DNA of 38,060 nt. Origin: Gemmatimonadota bacterium. GTDB lineage: Bacteria; Gemmatimonadota; Gemmatimonadetes; Gemmatimonadales; Gemmatimonadaceae. Positions within the stretch are counted from its first letter, which is position 1, and every line of letters starts with the position of its first letter. The stretch spans positions 1 to 38,060 of the forward strand of contig JACQES010000005.1 of assembly GCA_016200495.1 (NCBI GenBank), read 5' to 3'. The notes beneath the pieces were generated by a model. The model made no database searches. It was not told the DNA's origin and saw nothing but the letters and a program-made list of their open reading frames with translations. Of this stretch, positions 17,858 through 27,727 are shown piece by piece. Position numbers and translations under genes: made by a program.

Positions 17858-19549
17858 TCAGCCCGCCAGCGGGTCGAGCCGGATCGCCGGCGCGCGCCGC
17901 GGCACGTCGCGCTCGGCCACCGCCGCGAGGCGAAGCAGCAGGTCCTCGCGCCATGCCTGCGCGAACCCCTGCATCGCGATCGGCAGGTCGTGCGCGCCGC
18001 TCCCCACGGGGAAGCTGATGGCCGGGTGCCCCGTGAAGTTGAGCAGGAAGGCGAAGCGCATGATCTCGGTGGCCGCGCTGACGTCGCTCACGCCGCCGGC
18101 CGAGTCGGCGGCGATGGCGGGGGCGGTGAGCCCGGTGGCCGGGGTGAGCACCACGTCGCACTGCGCGAGCGCGGCGTTCACGTGGCGGATGGCGCGCGTG
18201 CGCACGCGCTGCGCGCGCACGTAGTCGGCGCCATTGAACCGCGTGGCGAGCGCGAGCACGGCGCGCGTCTCGTCACCGAAGACGGCGCGATTGGTGCCGA
18301 CTTGGGCTTCCATGCTCGCGAGCGCCTCGGCGGTGATCGTCACGAGGTGTGCCACGCGCGCCGTCTCGAGCTCGGGGATCTCGATCTCGACCACGGTCGC
18401 ACCGCGCTGCACGAAGCGCTGCAACTGCGCCTCGCACGCGGCCACGATCTCGCTCGAGGCGTGCTGGAACCAGGGGCGATACACGCCAAGCCGCACGCCG
18501 CGCAGGTCGTCCCGCTCGAGGTCGGCGAAGGTGACCGGCGGCGCGGCACACGAGGCGGGGTCGCGCGGGTCGGCGCCGGCCATGGCGGCGTAGCCCAGCA
18601 GGGCGTCGCGCGCCGTGTTGGCGAGCGGCCCCACGTAGCCCACCGTCCAGCAGATGGTCGAGGCGCCGGCCTCGCTCACGCGGCCAAAGGTGGCCTTGAG
18701 CCCCACGCCGCCGCAGAACGCGGCCGGAATGCGCACCGAGCCGCCGCCGTCGGCGCCCACGGCCACGGGCACGAGCCCCGCCCCCATCGCGGCGCCCGAT
18801 CCGCTCGACGACCCGCCGGTGTGGTGCGCGGGATTGACCGGATTGCGCGGCGCGCCGAAGTGCGCGTTGGTGCCGAACACCCCCATGCCGATTTCCTGCA
18901 TGACCGTCTTGCCGACGATGATCGCCCCGGCGCGGCGCAGGCCGGCCACCGCGCCGCAGTCGGCCGCCGCGGGCTCGGGCCCGAGGGCCTTGGTGCCGAG
19001 GCGCGTGCGGTAGCCCTGCACGTCCACCTCGTCCTTCACGGCCACGGGCACGCCATCGAGGGGACCGAGCGGCTTTCCGGCCGCCCAGCGCGCGGCCGAC
19101 GCCTTGGCCTGCGCGCGCACGTCGTCGGCGTCGAGCGCGACGAACGCCTTGAGCGGCTGCGGCGCCTTGTCGTTCTCGGCGACCAGCGCGAGGAGCTTGT
19201 CCGCGACTGCGATCGGCGTGGTGCGCGCCGACTGGTAGGCGGCGTGGAAGTCGGCGATGGTCGACGTGGCGAGTCCTTCGGGCTTGGCCCAGCCGGCCGT
19301 GCGGCGCAGCAGCTCGTTCAGGTCGGCGCGTTCGCCGGGCGTCGCGGCGGGGCCGTCGAAGGGGCAGGTGGGGAGGAAGGTGGGAGCGTCCTGCGCGGTG
19401 GAGGCGCGGAGCGCGCCGATCCCCGTGTCGGCGACGAGCTTGCCGCCGACCAGGATGCCGCCCACGCCGTTCTCGATCACGCCGACGAGCGCGGAGAGCG
19501 CGCCACCGGCGAGGCGCGGCATCTTCACGGACTTGAGGTCATAACTCAT
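17858..19549 (-). CDS. amidase (amidase signature family)
   Basis: GPLDGVPVAVKDEVDVQG, TGGSSSGSGAAMGAGLVPVAVGADGGGSVRIPAAFCGGVGLKATFGRVS (Ser-Ser-Lys triad context). Confidence 0.93.
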   Translation of the reverse strand: MSYDLKSVKMPRLAGGALSALVGVIENGVGGILVGGKLVADTGIGALRASTAQDAPTFLPTCPFDGPAATPGERADLNELLRRTAGWAKPEGLATSTIADFHAAYQSARTTPIAVADKLLALVAENDKAPQPLKAFVALDADDVRAQAKASAARWAAGKPLGPLDGVPVAVKDEVDVQGYRTRLGTKALGPEPAAADCGAVAGLRRAGAIIVGKTVMQEIGMGVFGTNAHFGAPRNPVNPAHHTGGSSSGSGAAMGAGLVPVAVGADGGGSVRIPAAFCGGVGLKATFGRVSEAGASTICWTVGYVGPLANTARDALLGYAAMAGADPRDPASCAAPPVTFADLERDDLRGVRLGVYRPWFQHASSEIVAACEAQLQRFVQRGATVVEIEIPELETARVAHLVTITAEALASMEAQVGTNRAVFGDETRAVLALATRFNGADYVRAQRVRTRAIRHVNAALAQCDVVLTPATGLTAPAIAADSAGGVSDVSAATEIMRFAFLLNFTGHPAISFPVGSGAHDLPIAMQGFAQAWREDLLLRLAAVAERDVPRRAPAIRLDPLAG

Positions 19550-20347
19550 CTATTCGCCCCGGAACGTCGGCGACCGCTTCTGCACGAACGCCTGCATCGC
19601 CTCGGCCACGTCCCTGGTCTGGAAGGCCTGCTTGATGCTGGTGAGTTCGTTGCGCAGGTGGGGCACGAGCGGCGTGTCGGCGCTCTGGTGGATGAGGCGC
19701 TTGGCCAACGCCATCGCGATCGGCGCGCCGCGCGCGAGGCTGTCGGCGTACGCGGCGACTTCGTCGGGGAACGGGTCGTCGTCGTAGACGTGCGTGGCGA
19801 GGCCGATCGCGAGCGCCTCGCGGGCGTCCACGTCGCGCGCGGTGAGGATGAGCTCCGCCGCGCGCGACTGGCCGATCAAGCGCGGCAGCATCCAGCTCAC
19901 TCCCGCGTCGGGCGAGAGGCCGCGGCGCACGTAACCCGTGGTGAGCTTGGCGGACGACGACAGGAGGCGGATGTCGCACGCGAGCGCGAGTCCGAGCCCC
20001 GCCCCCGCGGCCGCGCCGTGCACGGCGGCCACCACCGGCTTGTCGCACCCGGTGACGGCGAGCACCCAGCGCCCCACCCACGCGAGGTCGTCGAGCCGCT
20101 CGCCGCGCGTGTCGCCCGAGGGGCGCGCGGGATCCTGCAGGTCGAGCCCCGAGCAGAAGGCGCGGCCAGCGCCGGCGATCACGACCACGCGCACCGCGTC
20201 ATCGGCGGCGGCGTCGGCCATGGCGCGCGGGAATTCGGCGGCGAGGCGCGCGTTGACCGCGTTCAGCCGCTCGGGGCGGTTCAGGATGATGGTGCGCACC
20301 CCGCGGTCGGTGTCCACGACGAGGAGGTGCTGGAAGTCGGCGTTCAT
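19550..20347 (-). CDS. enoyl-CoA hydratase/isomerase family protein
   Basis: TIILNRPERLNAVNARL, VVVIAGAGRAFCSGLDLQD, KPVVAAVHGAAAGAGLGLALACDIRLLSSSAKL; ATG 20347. Confidence 0.92.
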   Translation of the reverse strand: MNADFQHLLVVDTDRGVRTIILNRPERLNAVNARLAAEFPRAMADAAADDAVRVVVIAGAGRAFCSGLDLQDPARPSGDTRGERLDDLAWVGRWVLAVTGCDKPVVAAVHGAAAGAGLGLALACDIRLLSSSAKLTTGYVRRGLSPDAGVSWMLPRLIGQSRAAELILTARDVDAREALAIGLATHVYDDDPFPDEVAAYADSLARGAPIAMALAKRLIHQSADTPLVPHLRNELTSIKQAFQTRDVAEAMQAFVQKRSPTFRGE

Positions 20348-20528
20348 GCAGGCACGAAACCCAAGCGGGGAAGCAACGGTAGAACGGGAGCGGGCGGTCA
20401 GAAGCCCTGATAGCTTGCCCCCGCGTCCCCGCCTCGCGCCAGTCTGGCGCCGGAGCGGCGACCCACTCGTCAGACCCGCGCCGCGAGCGAAATTCGCGGG
20501 CGCGCTCATTCCCTCGGGAGGACCGTCA

Positions 20529-22212
20529 GTGCATTCGACCCTTCGCGCGGCCGCGCTCGTGCTCGTCACGGCGGCCACGTTGCCCGCCCAGTCGGTGGTG
20601 CCGCTCCCTGCGCCGCCGGCCCCGAAGCCGATCAAGTTGGCCCCCCAGCCGACGACGGCCGCCATCAGCGAGCGCGACCTGATGTCGCGCCTCTACGTGT
20701 ACGCCGACGACTCGATGCAGGGGCGCGAGTTCGCGACCGCGGGCAACACGCGCGCGACGGCGTGGATCGCCGAGCAGGTGAAGAAGATCGGGCTGGTGCC
20801 GATGGGCGACAACGGCACGTACTTCCAGGTGCTGCCGGTGATCACGCGCTCGCTCGACGAGACGATCGCGCTCGCGACGCCGGCGGGGCGCGTGCAGTGG
20901 TGGACCGACGTGCTCCCGCGCGACCAGGGGGCGGGGCAGCGCTCGATCGACGGCGCGCCGGTGATCTACGGTGGCACGTGGGGCGAGGCGAACCTGATCT
21001 CTGACGCGCAGGCGGCGGGCAAGGTGGTCATCATCCGCCCCAACGCGAAGCTGGCGCAGAACACGCAGGTGCCGGGCGCGACGATCAACCGCGGCCTCGT
21101 GAGCGCGCGCTACAAGAGCGCCGCGGGGATCATCGTCCCGACGCTGGAGCTGATCCCGGCCGAGGTGCGCGAGGGGCTCAAGGAAGGGGTGATCGAGATG
21201 AAGGGGGACGACGCCCCCGCGCCCGTGCCGTCGTTCGCGTACGTGACGGCCGCCGTGGCGCGGCAGCTGCTGGGCGTCGCGCTCGACGCTGCGCAGCCCG
21301 GCCAGACGGGGCAGGCGTTCACCGGCACGATCCGCTACGCCGAGACGCCGATCGCGACGCCGGCGCGCAACGTGGTGGCGATGCTGCCGGGCTCGAACCC
21401 CAAGCTCAAGGGGCAGTTCGTGGCGGTGGGGGCGCACAACGACCATGTCGGCGTGCACGGGCCCGCCGTGGATCACGACTCGGTGTACCTGTTCAACCAT
21501 CTCTTCCGAATGCGCGGCGCGGAGGACAAGCCGCCCAAGCTGACGGCCGACCAGGCGGCCATGTTCAAGGCCGCGCTCGATTCGGTGCGCAAGATCCGCG
21601 CGCCGCGCCTGGATTCGATCTTCAACGGCGCGGACGACGACGGCACGGGCACGGTGAGCGTGCTCGAGATCGCGGAGGCGATGGCGGCGATGAAGGTGAA
21701 GCCGGCGCGCTCGACGATCTTCGTCTGGCACACGGGCGAGGAAGTCGGGCTGTTCGGCTCGGCGTGGTTCACCGACCACCCGACGGTGCCGCGCGACTCG
21801 ATCGTGGCGCAGATCAACATCGACATGATCGGCCGCGGCGACCGGTGGGACCTGCCCGAGGGGAAGCCCGGCTACGTGCAGGTGATCGGCTCGCGGCGCC
21901 TCTCGACGGAACTGGGCAACCTGGTCGAGAGCGTGAACAAGGAGAAGAAGGCGGGGATGGTGTTCGACTACCAGTTCGACGCCAACGGACCACTACATGT
22001 ACGCACGCTACGGCATCCCGGTGGCGTTCTTCTCGACGGGCGGGCACCCGGACTACCACATGCTCACGGACGAGCCGCAGTACATCGACTACGCGCACAT
22101 GGCGCAGGTGGCCAACTTCGCGAAGGAGCTCGTGGTGGCGCTCGGCAACCTCGATCACCGGCCGGTGGTGGACAAGCCGAAGCCGGATCCGCGGGGGCAG
22201 TGCGTGCAGTAG
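20529..22212 (+). CDS. M28 family metallopeptidase, frame-disrupted near the C-terminus
   Basis: GTG 20529 after gggagga; LPAQSVVP..., FVAVGAHNDHVG, FNGADDDGTGTVSVLEIAEAM, VWHTGEEVGLFGSAWF, INIDMIGRGDRWD. After DYQFDANG (about 21987) the protein continues in another frame as DHYMYARYGIPVAFFSTGGHPDYHMLTDEPQYIDYAHM...KPDPRGQCVQ to 22212. Confidence 0.85.
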
Positions 22213-22227
22213 GGGTGCCTTACGCAG

Positions 22228-22267
22228 AGGGTCGCGCGCGCGCCGGGCGGGCCCGCGCGACCCTTTT
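22228..22267 (+). terminator. Rho-independent terminator
   Basis: agggtcgcgcg ... cgcgcgaccct, 11-bp perfect stem, followed by tttt, immediately downstream of the M28 stop. Confidence 0.8.
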
Positions 22268-22387
22268 CGTATCGTTGGTGTCCGCGCGTCGTGAATTCGT
22301 ACCGAACGAAACGGAACCATGTACGCGATGACAGCGTGCCCGCCGGCGCGGTGCACGCCCGGGCTCGGGGCCAGAGCCGGGCGACGG

Positions 22388-23212
22388 ATGCGTCTCGCGG
22401 TCCTTCTCATTTCGGGTGCATGCGCCTCTGATTCGACTGGACCTGCCGCCGCTTCAGATCCGATCGTCCAGCCCGCGTGGGTCACCGGGCGAGCGCTCGT
22501 CGCGCTTGGACCCGACGGTCGATTCACGCTCGACACCGGTGCGCCCGCGGTCATGTCGCGCGTGAGCGCGGACTCGTTCGCGCGAGCGACGATCCGGTTC
22601 CTTCGCGAGGTCTACGGCGACTCGACGAGCGCCGACCAGTTCGCCGGCCGTGGCGCTGCTGTGCACCTCAAGGAATTGAGTCCTTGCTTGCGGAGGGTCT
22701 ACACATCGACGGCACTGGACTATTCGTCACTCCTTGGCGGCGCGTCGCGCGAGCGCTTCACGGCCTCGAATTGGCTCATCACGACGTGCAACGCGGCGGG
22801 AACGCCGGAAGTCGTCGTCGCAGTCGCGGATGTCCGGACCGCCCTCCAGGTTGCGAACAACGACTTCGTTCCGCCATGGGGCACGGCAGGAGAACTCCTG
22901 TGGTTTCCTTTGCCGATCGCGTACGCGCAAGACGGAATGTTCCTGTCTCCTGAAGCGGCCGTCGAGTACGTGGTGCGGAGCACGGGGGCGCGAGTTCAGG
23001 AAGTTCCCTCGGCCACGCTTTCCTGGCTTCCACTCGGGAGCACGTTCGTCGCCGATATTCCCCAGTGCGTGATGTGGAAGCTGAGGGTTGACGCGCCGAT
23101 TTCGATAGCCACGAGCACCGGTCGCAAGGTCGTTACCGACGAGTTCTTCGTGCGGCGCGCGACCCCGTGCGGTCGCGGCGCGATCGCGGCCTATGTGCCC
23201 GCGACGACGTAA
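22388..23212 (+). CDS. hypothetical lipoprotein-like protein
   Basis: MRLAVLLISGACASDSTGPAAASDPIVQPAWVTGRALVALGPDGRFTLDTG...; track start 22319, ATG 22388 puts the hydrophobic segment at the N-terminus. Reading continues in the same frame past TAA 23210-23212. Confidence 0.6.
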   Translation: MRLAVLLISGACASDSTGPAAASDPIVQPAWVTGRALVALGPDGRFTLDTGAPAVMSRVSADSFARATIRFLREVYGDSTSADQFAGRGAAVHLKELSPCLRRVYTSTALDYSSLLGGASRERFTASNWLITTCNAAGTPEVVVAVADVRTALQVANNDFVPPWGTAGELLWFPLPIAYAQDGMFLSPEAAVEYVVRSTGARVQEVPSATLSWLPLGSTFVADIPQCVMWKLRVDAPISIATSTGRKVVTDEFFVRRATPCGRGAIAAYVPATT

Positions 23213-23378
23213 CCTGCGGCGCTGTGGCGGCGCGTATTTCCGACCACCGTCGCGACGCTCACGACGGACAGTGCGTTCATCCCGCTTCAGGCCCCGGTGC
23301 AGTTCGAGCTCGTGTCGGAGTGGAAGGCGCCCTGACGGCGAGTAGGCGATTCGGCGCGGCAAGCCGGCGCCACGGAAT

Positions 23379-25589
23379 CTATTTTCGACCCGCTCCCGTC
23401 CGATACAGCGGCAGGGCAATGAACAACCCGAACGCGACGATGCCGACGAGCGCACTCTCGCCGAACCCTCCGACGCTCTTCGCGAGGTTGAACGCCCCGT
23501 CCCACCCCTTCACCGCGAGCGCCGTCAGCAGCACCCCCATGATCGCCCCACCCGCGATCAGCCCCGACGAGAACAGCACCCCCGGCCCCGAGTCGGCCGA
23601 GCGCCGCGCTTCCTCGTCGTCCTCGACGTCCACCTTGTTGCGCCGGTTCACGAGCCATCGCACCAGTCCGCCCATGAACATGGTCGCGCTCGTCGAGATC
23701 GGCAGGTAGACCCCCACCGCCACCGGCAACGAGCTCACCCCCATCACTTCCATCGCGATCGCAAGGAAGGCGCCGATCAGCACCAGTCCCCACGGCAGCT
23801 TCTGCGTCAGGATGCCATCCACGACTAGCGCCATGATCTGCGACTTGGGGCTGTCGAGCTTGTCGACTTCCTTGCCGTCGGCGCCCTTGCGCTCGCGTCC
23901 GCCGATGCCGGGGTCCACGAGGTACCTGATCATCCCGGCCTGGTCCACGAGGTAGCGGCCCGCCGGCGCGTTGCCCGTCTGCTCGTACAGGTGCCCGACG
24001 CGATAGTCCTTGCCGTCGGCCCCCTTCCGCGTCGCGCCGTCGATCACCGCCACGCGCACGCCGGGGTAGCTGCGCTCGACGATCGTCGTCTTGGCCTCGT
24101 TCAGGAACGCGATGATCCCGCCGATCACGAGTGCGCTCGTCGTCACTCCGGCGAGCAGCCCCACCTGCTGGCTCCGCGGCGTCGCGCCGACGAGGTAGCC
24201 CGTCTTCAAGTCCTGGCTCGTGGCCGCCGCCACCGCCGCCGCCACGCACACCACGCCGCCGATCGAGAGCGCGAGCGCGCGATGCTCGGGCCCGCTCCAC
24301 CCCGCGGCATAGAAGAGCAGCGCCGTCAGCAGCACCGTCGCCACCGTCATCCCCGAGATCGGGTTGGCCGACGCCCCGAGCTGCCCCGCCACGCGGCTCG
24401 ACACCGTCACGAACAGGAACGCGAACAGGAGCGCGATCAGCGCGCCGGCGAAGTTGATCTGGATCATCGGCAGCACGACCATCAGCACCACGCACGCCAG
24501 CACGCCACCCAGCACCACGGGCATCGGCAGGTCGCGCGCCGTGCGCGGGACCTCGTCGGTGCCATCGCCGCCGCTGAACCCCGCGAGGCCGCGCCGGATC
24601 GAACTCACGATGGTCGGCAGCGCGCGCAGGAGCGAGACGAGCCCCGCCGCGGTGACGGCCCCCGCGCCGATGTAGAACACGTAGCTGCTCCGCACCGCCG
24701 CCGCGTCCATCTCCGCGATCGGCACCGTGCCGGGGAAGATCGGCTGCGCGAGCCCCGCGCCGAACAGCTTGATGGCGGGGATCAGCACGAAGTACGAGAG
24801 CACGCCGCCCGCGAACAACGACCCCGCGATGCGCGGCCCGATGATGTAACCCACCCCCGCGAGCTCGGGGCTCACCTCCGCCGACAGCTGCCCGAACAGC
24901 TCCGGCTTGCCCGACGGCAGGATGCGCTGGAACACCTTGCCCGGCACCTCCGCCCAGAGGTGCACCCCGGAATTGAGGAACTTGTAGAGCACGCCAAGCC
25001 CGAAGCCGCTGAACACCGTCCGCGCCATCGTGCCCGCCGTCTCGCCGACGATCAGCACCTCGGCGCACGCCGTCCCCTCGGGGAACTTGAGCTGCCGGTG
25101 CTCCTTGACGATCAACGACGGCCGGAGCGGGATCATGAGCAGCACGCCGAGGAGCCCGCCCACGAGCCCGACCGCGGCCACCGTCCAGTAGGGCAGCTCG
25201 TAGCCCAGGAGCAGCAGCGCGGGCAGCGTGTACGCGATCCCCGCCGCGATCGACTCGCCGGCCGAGCCCGTGGTCTGCACGATGTTGTTGCGCAGGATCT
25301 GCGTGCCGCTCGTCCCCCACGCGTTCTGCACCCACTTGAAGATCGTGATCGAGAGGACCGCGATCGGGATGGACGCGCTCACCGTGAGCGACACCTTGAG
25401 CGCGAGGTACACGCTCGACGCCGCGAACAGCACGCCGAGCACCACCCCCACGGCCACGGCGCCGATCGTCAGCTCGACCGGCGATTCATCGGCGGGAATG
25501 AACGGCTGGTGGCCGTCGTCCACGTCCTCGACTCGCGTCGCGGGACGCGGGGTGAAGCGGACCTGCTGCGTGGGGCGCTTGGTCGCCAT
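23379..25589 (-). CDS. OPT family oligopeptide transporter
   Basis: ELTIGAVAVGVVLGVLFAASSVYLALKVSLTVSASIPIAVLSITIFK...ILRNNIVQTTGSAGESIAAGIAYTLPALLLLG; many TM helices. Confidence 0.93.
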   Translation of the reverse strand: MATKRPTQQVRFTPRPATRVEDVDDGHQPFIPADESPVELTIGAVAVGVVLGVLFAASSVYLALKVSLTVSASIPIAVLSITIFKWVQNAWGTSGTQILRNNIVQTTGSAGESIAAGIAYTLPALLLLGYELPYWTVAAVGLVGGLLGVLLMIPLRPSLIVKEHRQLKFPEGTACAEVLIVGETAGTMARTVFSGFGLGVLYKFLNSGVHLWAEVPGKVFQRILPSGKPELFGQLSAEVSPELAGVGYIIGPRIAGSLFAGGVLSYFVLIPAIKLFGAGLAQPIFPGTVPIAEMDAAAVRSSYVFYIGAGAVTAAGLVSLLRALPTIVSSIRRGLAGFSGGDGTDEVPRTARDLPMPVVLGGVLACVVLMVVLPMIQINFAGALIALLFAFLFVTVSSRVAGQLGASANPISGMTVATVLLTALLFYAAGWSGPEHRALALSIGGVVCVAAAVAAATSQDLKTGYLVGATPRSQQVGLLAGVTTSALVIGGIIAFLNEAKTTIVERSYPGVRVAVIDGATRKGADGKDYRVGHLYEQTGNAPAGRYLVDQAGMIRYLVDPGIGGRERKGADGKEVDKLDSPKSQIMALVVDGILTQKLPWGLVLIGAFLAIAMEVMGVSSLPVAVGVYLPISTSATMFMGGLVRWLVNRRNKVDVEDDEEARRSADSGPGVLFSSGLIAGGAIMGVLLTALAVKGWDGAFNLAKSVGGFGESALVGIVAFGLFIALPLYRTGAGRK

Positions 25590-25601
25590 CGCGGAACTCG
25601 A

Positions 25602-27713
25602 CTAGGGAAGCGGGCGGTCGCCCATCAGGTAGCGGGTGAACCATCCCTGCATCTCCTTCCACCAGAGCTGCTGGTTCTGCGGCTTGCCGATCCAGTGTCC
25701 CTCATCGGGGAACACCACCATGCGGCTCGGCACTCCCTGGCGCTGGAGCGCGGTGAAGAGCGAGAGCCCCTCGTTGATCGGCACGCGGAAGTCCTGTTCG
25801 CCGTGCATCACGAGCATGGGCGTCCTGAACTTGCCCGCGGCCAGGTGCGGCGACCACTTGCGATACTGTTGCTGCATGGCGGTGGCGTTCCACCAGGTGC
25901 CGCCGAACTCCCAGTCGGTGAACCACTGCTCCTCGGTCGCGCCGGCCATCGCCTCGAGGTTGAACACGCCGGCGTGCGTCACGAGCGCCTTGAACCGCGT
26001 CGAGTGGCCGGCGAGCCAGTTGGTCATGTAGCCGCCGTACGAGCCGCCGGTGGCGCCCAGATGCGCGGTGTCGATCCACGCGTTGCGCGCGATCGCCGCG
26101 TCGAGCCCGTTCATCAGGTCGGTCACGACCTTGCCGCCCCAGTCCTTCGAGATCTCGTCGGTGAAGCGCTGGCCGTAGCCCGTGGAGCCGCGCGGGTTGA
26201 TGATCACGAGCCCCGCCCCCGTCGCGGCGAACATCTGGTAGTTCCACCGGCCATGCCACTGGTCGAACCACGCGCCCTGCGGGCCGCCGTGGATGAGCAG
26301 GATCGCCGGATACTTCTTGCCGCTCACGTAGTTGGCCGGCTTGAGCACCCAGCCTAACACCGAGTCGCCCTTGGCGCCCTTGAAGCCGAACGGCTCGAGG
26401 GCGGGCAGGTCCACGCCGGCAAGCCGCACGACGTTGCGGCGCGTGATCGCCCGCGCCTCCGTCACCCCGCCCGCGCCCAGCTTCCCCGTCCACACCTCGG
26501 CCGGGTGCTGCGCGTCGTCGTGCGTCCACGCGAGCGTGCCGTTGGCACCGAGTCCCAGCGCGCCGTTGTGCCCGTCGAGCACGAGCGGCGTCGGCGTCGC
26601 TGCTGCGGCCATGCCGTCGGCCTTGAGCGCGATGCGGAAGAACGCCGTGCGCCCGCGGTCCTGGGCGCCCAGCAGCAGCGCCGACCCGTCGGCCAGCGGC
26701 ACGATCGCGTCGGTCGAGCGATCCCACTGCGGCAGCAGCTCGACGCTCGCGCCCGTGGCGCGGTCGAGACGCATGAGCCGCCACTTGTCGGCCTCGAAGC
26801 CGGCGCGTCGCTGCGACACGTAGTAGATCGCCTTCCCGTCGGGCGCGTAGACCGGGTTCTGGTCGGCGCCCTTCGCGTTCGGCGTGCGGTTGAGCGGCGT
26901 GCCACCGCTCGCGGCAATCGTGTAGATGTTGACGTCGGTGCTCCACGCTTGGGTCTGCGTGTCGAGCTTGGCCGTGAACGCGAGCTCACGACCGTCGGGC
27001 GACCACGCATAGCCCTCGCTCCCGCCGAACGGACCCGGCGGCACGTCGTACGTCGCGCCCGGCACGAGGTCCACCGGCGCGCCGCCGTCCAGCCCCACCA
27101 CGAACAGGTGCGAGCGCGTGCCGTCGTCCCACTGGTTCCAGTGGCGGTACATGAGCCCGTCGGTCACGTGCGCCTTGACCTTGCTCGCCTCGGCCTTGGC
27201 CGCCTTGTCGGCGTTGCACGCTTCGTCGCGGCACGCCGGGTAGACGCCGCTCGTGAGCGCGAGCTGCTGGCCATTGGGGGACCAGACCGGTCCCGTCGCG
27301 CCGCCGGTGAGTTGGGTGAGCTTCCGACGCCCCGTGCCGTCGGCGTTCGCCACCCACAGCTGCCCGCGCGCCACGTACGCCACGCGCTGCCCGTCCGGCG
27401 ACCAGCGCGCCTCGGTGGCGCGCGTGGTGTCGTCGGGAAAGGCGCGCGCGTCGCCGCCGGCCACGGGCTGCACGTACGTGGTGGCGACGCGCCGGTTGCC
27501 CGCGAGGTCGGTCACGCGCACGACGTACAGCACGAACCGGCCGTCGGCCGAGAGGCTCGGATCGGCCACCTGCTCGACGCCGGCCAGGTCGTCGAAGGTG
27601 AGCGCGCGGCGTTGCTGGGCGGAGACGGGGTTGGGCACGACGAGCGCCGCGCAGGCGGCGGCGAGGCATGCCTGCATCATGCGCGCACCGCCCCGCACCC
27701 GGATCGGCCTCAT
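25602..27713 (-). CDS. S9 family peptidase (prolyl oligopeptidase/DPP-type)
   Basis: Signal peptide, WD40-like TolB repeats, LLIHGGPQGAWFDQWHGRWNYQMFAATGAGLVIINPRGSTGYGQRF, GATGGSYGGYMTNWLAG (GxSxGG), VMHGEQDFRVPINEG, FPDEGHWIGKPQN. Confidence 0.95.
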   Translation of the reverse strand: MRPIRVRGGARMMQACLAAACAALVVPNPVSAQQRRALTFDDLAGVEQVADPSLSADGRFVLYVVRVTDLAGNRRVATTYVQPVAGGDARAFPDDTTRATEARWSPDGQRVAYVARGQLWVANADGTGRRKLTQLTGGATGPVWSPNGQQLALTSGVYPACRDEACNADKAAKAEASKVKAHVTDGLMYRHWNQWDDGTRSHLFVVGLDGGAPVDLVPGATYDVPPGPFGGSEGYAWSPDGRELAFTAKLDTQTQAWSTDVNIYTIAASGGTPLNRTPNAKGADQNPVYAPDGKAIYYVSQRRAGFEADKWRLMRLDRATGASVELLPQWDRSTDAIVPLADGSALLLGAQDRGRTAFFRIALKADGMAAAATPTPLVLDGHNGALGLGANGTLAWTHDDAQHPAEVWTGKLGAGGVTEARAITRRNVVRLAGVDLPALEPFGFKGAKGDSVLGWVLKPANYVSGKKYPAILLIHGGPQGAWFDQWHGRWNYQMFAATGAGLVIINPRGSTGYGQRFTDEISKDWGGKVVTDLMNGLDAAIARNAWIDTAHLGATGGSYGGYMTNWLAGHSTRFKALVTHAGVFNLEAMAGATEEQWFTDWEFGGTWWNATAMQQQYRKWSPHLAAGKFRTPMLVMHGEQDFRVPINEGLSLFTALQRQGVPSRMVVFPDEGHWIGKPQNQQLWWKEMQGWFTRYLMGDRPLP

Positions 27714-27727
27714 CACGCGCCCCCGGC

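Noticed and set aside
17990-20410. 806-aa plus-strand ORF over the amidase and enoyl-CoA hydratase
   Set aside because: Antisense high-GC artefact; repetitive HARGARRE-type composition and no recognisable domain.
23991-26357. 788-aa plus-strand ORF over OPT and S9 genes
   Set aside because: Antisense mirror frame (HRRRHAHHAADRERERAMLG...); both sense genes are well supported.
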